This document shows, in pieces, positions 59,239 through 64,000 of a stretch of 64,000 nt of DNA. The stretch is from assembly GCF_001570605.1 (NCBI RefSeq), contig NZ_BBXG01000016.1:62001-126000 (forward strand), read 5' to 3'. The translations under genes and the position numbers were made by a program. The notes beneath the pieces are model-generated. The model worked only from the letters and a program-made list of their open reading frames with translations, was not told where the DNA came from and did no database searches. Within the stretch, counting starts at the first letter, position 1. Each line of letters opens with the position of its first letter. The DNA comes from Herbidospora cretacea. Its GTDB lineage: Bacteria; Actinomycetota; Actinomycetes; Streptosporangiales; Streptosporangiaceae.

Positions 59239-60068
59239 TGGAAGGCCTCCAGCGCGTTCCGCAGCCTGATGAGCAGATTCACGTCCGTCGGGTCTCCGCT
59301 GATCTGGGGGAAGGACGACTGCGCCGGCCGGCCACCCCCGCCCCCGGTCGCCACCCGGGGGGCCGAACCCGCCACGCGCTTGGGGAGGTCCGGCGGTTTC
59401 TCGCGGGCCGGCGACTCCGCGCACTCCAGCAGCCCCGCCGCGGCCATCTCGCGGACCGCGAGCAGAGTCGGGTACGCCGGCCGCCCGATCTTCCTGGCCA
59501 GCTCGACGGGCGTGGTGTCCGCGTCCGCGTTGAGGAGGATCTCCCACTGGAGGGCGGTCAGCATCACGTGCCGGGAGCGGATGCGCCGCACCGGGACCAC
59601 CGGATGGCTGTCGAGTTCGGCCGATGGCCAGGCGCGGTCCAACCGGGCCCTCCTGCGGTGACATTCCCGGAACAGGCCCGGCACGTCGAAGAACCAGTGG
59701 ATCCCCAGCCAGTGCCGGTCCCCCTCGCGGAATCTGGGCTTCGGCACGTTCGCGCCGAACAGGAAGAAGGAGGCGTCCAGGGTCGCCCCCAGGACGCACA
59801 GCTGGAGCTCGCCCCGGCTGAGCACGCCCCGCCGGACCAGCATCTCGCCGCCGTCGGCGGTGGCAGCCGTGGTCTGGCGGGCCGTCTTCACGCCGTGGGA
59901 GGTGATCCGGCCGGAGGCCGTCAGCAGCTCCTCCACCGTCGGCGTGCGGGCGCACTCCACGTAACAGACCCGGCCCCGGCTGAGGTAGACGGTGCCGCTC
60001 CGGCCGGCCTTCAGGGCGCCCGTCGCCTTGCTCTCCGCCAGTTCGGAGAGCATGTCGTCGATCGGCAC
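59235..60068 (-). CDS. DUF4388 (PATAN-like) domain protein
   Basis: 277 residues. The N-terminal DUF4388 (about 5-130) has LAESKATGALKAGRSGTVYLSRGRVCYVECARTPT-type strands. A middle region has SRHVMLTALQWEILLNADADTTPVELARKIGRP, which looks like a winged helix (about 165-220). The C-terminus has a Gly-rich linker and VNLLIRLRNALEAF. GTG start. DUF4388 proteins often occur with roadblock proteins in signalling operons. Sits between roadblock genes 1 and 2. Confidence 0.85.
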   Translation of the reverse strand: MPIDDMLSELAESKATGALKAGRSGTVYLSRGRVCYVECARTPTVEELLTASGRITSHGVKTARQTTAATADGGEMLVRRGVLSRGELQLCVLGATLDASFFLFGANVPKPRFREGDRHWLGIHWFFDVPGLFRECHRRRARLDRAWPSAELDSHPVVPVRRIRSRHVMLTALQWEILLNADADTTPVELARKIGRPAYPTLLAVREMAAAGLLECAESPAREKPPDLPKRVAGSAPRVATGGGGGRPAQSSFPQISGDPTDVNLLIRLRNALEAFQ

Positions 60069-60071
60069 CGG

Positions 60072-60443
60072 TCACGACGCGATCAGTTCGTGGGAGATGC
60101 TGTCGAGGCGCCGCCGCGCCAGGGCCAGGTTCGCCCGGTCGCGGTCGAGCCGCACGCAGATCAGCAGGGGGCCGTCCCACATCGTCTCCATCGGCTTGAT
60201 GAGCTGGTAGCCGTGGTCGGTGGTGATGATCAGATCGTCGATCCGGATCGTTCCATCGGGTGAGGACAGGGCCAGTCCGTCGAGCGTGGCGCGGAAGGTC
60301 TCGCTGAGCCCGATCGCCGACCGCTCGGGGTCGGGCAGGCCCTCCGTCGCGAGCGCGGTGCCGCTGGTGTGGTCGACCAGGATGGCGCCGAGCGCTCCCG
60401 GGATGGCCATCGCCTCGGACAGGCAGTCTTCGATGCCGATCAC
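60072..60443 (-). CDS. Roadblock/LC7 domain protein 1
   Basis: 123 residues: CLSEAMAIPGALGAILVDHTSGTALA, GYQLIKPMETMWDGPLLICVRLDRDRANLALARRRL. First gene of the operon 60443-58440; the DUF4388 gene starts 4 bases after its stop. GTG start with GAGGAG upstream. The 170-base gap upstream of it towards the DUF523 gene carries the promoters of both directions; no clear motif is seen. Confidence 0.87.
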   Translation of the reverse strand: MIGIEDCLSEAMAIPGALGAILVDHTSGTALATEGLPDPERSAIGLSETFRATLDGLALSSPDGTIRIDDLIITTDHGYQLIKPMETMWDGPLLICVRLDRDRANLALARRRLDSISHELIAS

Positions 60444-60613
60444 CCGCAGCTCCTCATCCGGTTACCCCCCCGCCATGTGGTGGGTCAAACCTTAGAGAAA
60501 TCGGAGAATCGCCCACCGAATCAGCATGTGGGTGTTGGTTTCCTGACATAGAGACTTAGCCAGGCGGAGGAGGATCCTGCTACCCGGTGGAAGCCGTGTT
60601 GCAAAATCGGTGC

Positions 60614-61099
60614 GTGGAACGCATTCTCGTGAGCGCCTGCCTGATGGGCCGCCGCGTCCGCTACGACGGCGCGGCCAAGACCAGCGACGACGCCGTCCTC
60701 GCAGGCTGGCGGGCCGAAGGGCGGCTGATCCCGTTCTGCCCCGAGGTCGAGGGCGGCCTGCCGGTGCCCCGCCCACCGGCCGAGATCGAGGGCGGCGCGG
60801 GCGGCGCGGCGGTGCTCGCCGGCACGGCCCGCATCCTCACCCCCGAGGGGGCCGACGTCACCGCGCACTTCCTCGAAGGGGCCCGCCGGTGCCTCGCGGT
60901 GGCGCGCTCGGCCGGCGTCCGGATCGCGATCCTCAAGGAGGGCAGCCCGTCGTGCGGCTCCCTGCGCGTCCACGACGGCACCTTCAGCGGCCGGTCGGTC
61001 CCCGGCGCGGGCGTGACGGCCGCCCTCCTGGCCGCCGAGGGCGTCGAGGTCTTCGGCGAGGACCGCATCGCCGACGCGGTCAGAGCTCTGAGCCGATGA
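60614..61099 (+). CDS. DUF523 family protein
   Basis: 161 residues from GTG 60614, the usual family start (ERILVSACLMGRRVRYDG). Conserved Cys positions are in VSACL, FCPEVEGGLPVPRPP and KEGSPSCGS. The C-terminus VFGEDRIADAV is typical. The Cys arrangement suggests a metal or Fe-S site; function unknown. GTG 60587 is an in-frame alternative. Overlaps the DUF4032 gene tail to tail by 20 bases. Confidence 0.85.
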   Translation: MERILVSACLMGRRVRYDGAAKTSDDAVLAGWRAEGRLIPFCPEVEGGLPVPRPPAEIEGGAGGAAVLAGTARILTPEGADVTAHFLEGARRCLAVARSAGVRIAILKEGSPSCGSLRVHDGTFSGRSVPGAGVTAALLAAEGVEVFGEDRIADAVRALSR

Positions 61100-62294
61100 T
61101 CGCCTTCTCGTCGGGGCGGTGGACCAGGACGTTGTCGATGTAGCTGCGGACGGCCGCCGCCAGGCCGACGTCCTTGCCGGCCGCCTCCGACAGGAACCAG
61201 CGGTGCTCCAGCACCTCGTGGAACAGCTCCGCGCGTTCGAGCTTGCGGTGCAGCTCCGGCGGGATCGCGCTGACCACCGGCTGGTAGACCTCGGCGAGCC
61301 AGCGGTGGGCCACTATCGCCTCGTCCTCGTGACGCAGGCCGTGGGTGACGGTGAAGGAGTCGAGGTCGTTGAGCAGGCGGCGGGCCTGGTTCTCCTCGAC
61401 GTCCAGGCCGGTGAGGCGGAGCAGGCGGCGCTGGTGGTGGCCGGCGTCGACGACCTTGGGGCGGACGATCAGGCGGCCGGTGCCGGCCTTGCGGCGGACC
61501 ATCATCTCGGCCACGTCGAAGCCGAGGGTGTTGAGGCGGCGGATGCGCTGGTCGACCTTGTGCCAGTCGACCTCCTCGATGATCTCGTCGGAGTTGAGCT
61601 CGGTCCACAGGCGGTGGTAGCGCTCGACGATCTGCTCGGCGAACAGCAGCGGGTCTATCGAGGGGTGCAGCAGGCCGCCCGCCTCCAGGTCGAGCAGTTC
61701 GCCGTAGATGTTGATGTGGGCGACCTCGATGTCGTGGTGGCGCTGGCCCTCGCTGATCATCGGGTGCAGCTCGCCGGTCTCGGCGTCGACCAGGTAGGCG
61801 GCGAACGCGCCCGCGTCGCGGCGGAACAGGGTGTTGGACAGCGAGCAGTCGCCCCAGTAGAACCCGGTCAGGTGCAGCCGGACCAGCAGCACGGCCAGGG
61901 CGTCGAGCAGCCGCTCCAGGGTCTCCGGGCGCAGCGTGCCCGACAGCACGGCCCGGTAGGGCAGCGAATACTGCAGATGGCTGGTGATCAGGGCGGAGTC
62001 GAGGGTCTCGCCGGTCTTCGACTCGCGGCCGGTCACCACGGCCACCGGTTCGACCGACGGGGTGTCGAGGCGGTTCAGGTCCCAGAGCAGGCGGTATTCA
62101 CGCTTCGCGTAGCGCTCGCTGATCTCCTTGATCGCGTACACGGTGCCGTTGATGCGGGTGAACCGCACGACGTGGCGGGAGATGCCGCGGGGGAGGGCGA
62201 CCAGGCGGTGCTCCGGCCACTCTTCGAGAGGGACGTCCCAGGGGAGCCGGATGAGATCGGGATCCGAAGGTGCGCCGGTCATCTGAAGTGGCAC
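61080..62294 (-). CDS. DUF4032 kinase-like protein
   Basis: 404 residues. A protein-kinase-like core: TVYAIKEISERYAKREY (Lys), GFYWGDCSLSNTLFRRD (catalytic Asp/Asn, about 155) and AYLVDAETGE (metal Asp, about 180). The C-terminal DUF4032 region follows (about 210-400, with RRKAGTGRLIVRPKVVDAGHH). HRD is replaced by W-G-D. The family is widespread in actinomycetes; its substrate is unknown. AGGAGC precedes the GTG. Confidence 0.88.
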   Translation of the reverse strand: MPLQMTGAPSDPDLIRLPWDVPLEEWPEHRLVALPRGISRHVVRFTRINGTVYAIKEISERYAKREYRLLWDLNRLDTPSVEPVAVVTGRESKTGETLDSALITSHLQYSLPYRAVLSGTLRPETLERLLDALAVLLVRLHLTGFYWGDCSLSNTLFRRDAGAFAAYLVDAETGELHPMISEGQRHHDIEVAHINIYGELLDLEAGGLLHPSIDPLLFAEQIVERYHRLWTELNSDEIIEEVDWHKVDQRIRRLNTLGFDVAEMMVRRKAGTGRLIVRPKVVDAGHHQRRLLRLTGLDVEENQARRLLNDLDSFTVTHGLRHEDEAIVAHRWLAEVYQPVVSAIPPELHRKLERAELFHEVLEHRWFLSEAAGKDVGLAAAVRSYIDNVLVHRPDEKAIIGSEL

Positions 62295-62385
62295 CTGGTT
62301 GCTCCTACTTTGGGGGGACCTATGCGATTAAGTGTCGCGGATGTCAGTCATATGTGGCGAGGCGGGTCGGCGGTAGGGTCGCCGC

Positions 62386-63963
62386 ATGACGCTGCTGGAC
62401 GAGTTCGTCGACTGGTATCTGAAGGACAATCCGGTGCGGGCGACGCTGCTCGGGGCCACCGGATTCGACCGCACCCTCGGTGATTTCAGCGAAGAGGGCT
62501 TCATCCGCCGGGAGCGCGCCGCCGAGCTGTGGCTCGACCGCCTCTCCAACGCCGACCCCGGTCCCTCGCTCGACGACCGGATCGACCACGAACTCGCCCT
62601 CTCCCACCTCCACGGCGAGGTGCTGCTCGCGCGGTGGCCCGAGTGGCGGCGCACGCCCGCGCCCTACCTCGACGCGATCTTCGCCTCCATGTTCACCCCG
62701 TTCCAGCAGCGGCTCTCGCCGGAGGCGGAGCTGGTCGAGGCGGCCGTGGCCCGGCTGGCCGAGGTGCCCGGGGTGCTGGCGGCGTGCCGGGCCAACCTGA
62801 CGCCCGACCTCGCCGCCGAACTGCTCGTCACGCGGGGGCTCCAGCAGGCCCGCACCGGCCGGAGGTTCCTGACCGAGACGCTGCCCGCGCAGGTGGGCGA
62901 CCCCGCGCTGCGCACCCGGCTGGCGGCGGCGGCCGAACCGGCCGCGGCGGCCTTCGACGACCTGGTCGCCTTCCTCGGCGGCTTCACCTCCGGCGGCTCC
63001 TGGCGGATGGGCGAGGAGCTCTACTCGGGCCTGCTCCGCGAGCGCGAGATGCTCGGCTACGGCGCCGCCGAGCTCCACGCCAAGGGCGTGGCCGAGTGGG
63101 AGGCGCTGAACGAGCGCATGAACGCGGTGGCCGGCAAGCTCGGCTTCGACGCCTGGCGGCCCGCCATGGAGTCGCTCATGGACGACCACCCGCCCACCCT
63201 CGAGGCGATGCGGGCCGAGTACGAGGCCGAGACCGAACGCGCCCGCCAGTACGTCCGCGACCGCGACCTGGTCACCTTCCCGGCCGGGGAGCACTGCCAG
63301 GTGCTCCCGTCGCCGGAGTTCCAGCGGCCGATCATCGCGGTGGCCAACTACCTGGCCCCGCCGCCGCTGAGCACCGCCCGCGAGGGGGTGTTCTTCGTGC
63401 CGTACACCCCCGACGACTTCACCGAGGAGCAGATCCGGCAGCGGCTGCGCACCAACTCGCGCCCGCAGATGCCCTCGATCGCCGTCCACGAGGCCTACCC
63501 CGGCCACCACTGGCAGCTCGCCCACCTGGCCGAGAACCAGCGGCGGATCAGGAAGGTCTTCCGGACGCCCTACTTCGTCGAGGGCTGGGGCCTCTACGTC
63601 GAGAAGCTGATGTGGGAGCAGGGCTACTACGACACCCCGCAGACCGAGCTCGCCCACCTCGACTGCCGCATCTGGCGGGCCGCCCGGATCGTCGTCGACA
63701 CCGCCCTCCACTGCGAGGACATGTCGATCGAGGAGGCCGAGACCTACATGGCCACCAAGGCGTCGCTGTCGCCCGGCACGGCCAAGGGCGAGGTGAGCCG
63801 CTACTGCGCCTGGCCGACCCAGGCGCCCAGCTACCTGACCGGCGCGATCGAGATCGAGAGGATCCGGGACGAGTACACCGGCGACCTCAAGAGTTTCCAC
63901 GACCGCATCGCCGGGAGCGGCGGCCTGCCCCTCGGGCTGGCCCGCAAAGCCGCGCTCGGCTGA
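62386..63963 (+). CDS. DUF885 metallopeptidase-like protein
   Basis: 525 residues, helical throughout. The zinc motif VHEAYPGHHWQLAH (HExxxGHH, about residue 367) is followed by FVEGWGLYVEKLMWEQGYY with the third ligand Glu. DUF885 proteins resemble M32/M3-like peptidases and lack a signal peptide here, so the enzyme acts in the cytoplasm. Divergent from the DUF4032 gene. The remaining 37 bases to the window end hold no gene. Confidence 0.88.
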   Translation: MTLLDEFVDWYLKDNPVRATLLGATGFDRTLGDFSEEGFIRRERAAELWLDRLSNADPGPSLDDRIDHELALSHLHGEVLLARWPEWRRTPAPYLDAIFASMFTPFQQRLSPEAELVEAAVARLAEVPGVLAACRANLTPDLAAELLVTRGLQQARTGRRFLTETLPAQVGDPALRTRLAAAAEPAAAAFDDLVAFLGGFTSGGSWRMGEELYSGLLREREMLGYGAAELHAKGVAEWEALNERMNAVAGKLGFDAWRPAMESLMDDHPPTLEAMRAEYEAETERARQYVRDRDLVTFPAGEHCQVLPSPEFQRPIIAVANYLAPPPLSTAREGVFFVPYTPDDFTEEQIRQRLRTNSRPQMPSIAVHEAYPGHHWQLAHLAENQRRIRKVFRTPYFVEGWGLYVEKLMWEQGYYDTPQTELAHLDCRIWRAARIVVDTALHCEDMSIEEAETYMATKASLSPGTAKGEVSRYCAWPTQAPSYLTGAIEIERIRDEYTGDLKSFHDRIAGSGGLPLGLARKAALG

Positions 63964-64000
63964 ACGCCGCGCCGTCGTGGCGCGTACCCTCCGGCGTGAC

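Overview
The window is very GC-rich, with strong G/C at third codon positions, many GTG starts and many 4-base stop/start overlaps. It encodes a mycothiol-dependent maleylpyruvate isomerase family enzyme, a mycobacterial-type SecA2, DUF1206 and DUF4032 proteins and an encapsulin with its DyP peroxidase. Together these point to a high-GC actinomycete; a filamentous member of the Streptosporangiales or a relative is plausible, but no rRNA or other decisive marker is present. Genes are dense on both strands. The only RNA gene I can call is tRNA-Lys(CTT) at 33772-33845.

Region by region. 1-5.7 kb: the end of a nonribosomal peptide cluster, with a last NRPS module ending in a reductase domain, an MFS exporter, an O-methyltransferase and an MbtH protein, all overlapping. 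A strong hairpin and a tiny His-rich ORF on the other strand follow. 5.9-7.8 kb: a two-gene RloA/RloB-like ATPase plus RloB module, probably defensive. 7.9-14.5 kb: a secreted EEP hydrolase, a GntR/isochorismatase/NCS2-permease catabolic unit, a DUF1206 membrane protein, a tail-anchored CHAP protein and a small secreted peptide. 14.7-22.2 kb: SecA2, a CrtI-like oxidoreductase, a DMT-type membrane protein, and a flavin monooxygenase divergent from a TetR gene with twin operators between them. 22.3-27.6 kb: an acyl-CoA operon (APH-like kinase and three acyl-CoA dehydrogenases) and a TetR gene that share an operator motif.

27.7-33.7 kb: a NERD protein, ltrA with a TnpB-type IS200/IS605 element inserted at its start, an unknown protein and a MoxR/VWA pair. 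33.8-38.3 kb: tRNA-Lys and small housekeeping or stress enzymes. 38.3-41.7 kb: the DyP/encapsulin nanocompartment operon, an orphan OmpR-type regulator that lacks its phospho-acceptor Asp, and a secreted SRPBCC protein. 41.6-46.4 kb: a GntR regulator divergent from a complete ABC importer. 46.4-49.8 kb: two membrane proteins of unknown function, a tandem repeat with a period near 21.6 bp, an AlkB-like dioxygenase and a DUF4291 protein. 49.8-52.7 kb: a hydantoin-type racemase and an NCS1 permease, divergent from an XRE-cupin regulator. 52.7-54 kb: two tandem paralogous secreted, membrane-anchored proteins.

54-60.4 kb is the most unusual part. A cyclic-nucleotide-binding histidine kinase is coupled to a response-regulator/thioredoxin-reductase-like fusion that has lost the CxxC. 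It is divergent from a leucine-rich/thioredoxin-fold protein. Next comes a four-gene operon of three roadblock/LC7 proteins plus a DUF4388 protein, without the GTPase that such operons normally carry. 60.6-64 kb: DUF523, DUF4032 and DUF885 proteins.

Two dispersed intergenic repeat families occur, each with two copies (24536 and 40887; 26890 and 30997). Almost every other intergenic gap is under 300 bases. The exception is 48239-48583, which holds the tandem repeat.
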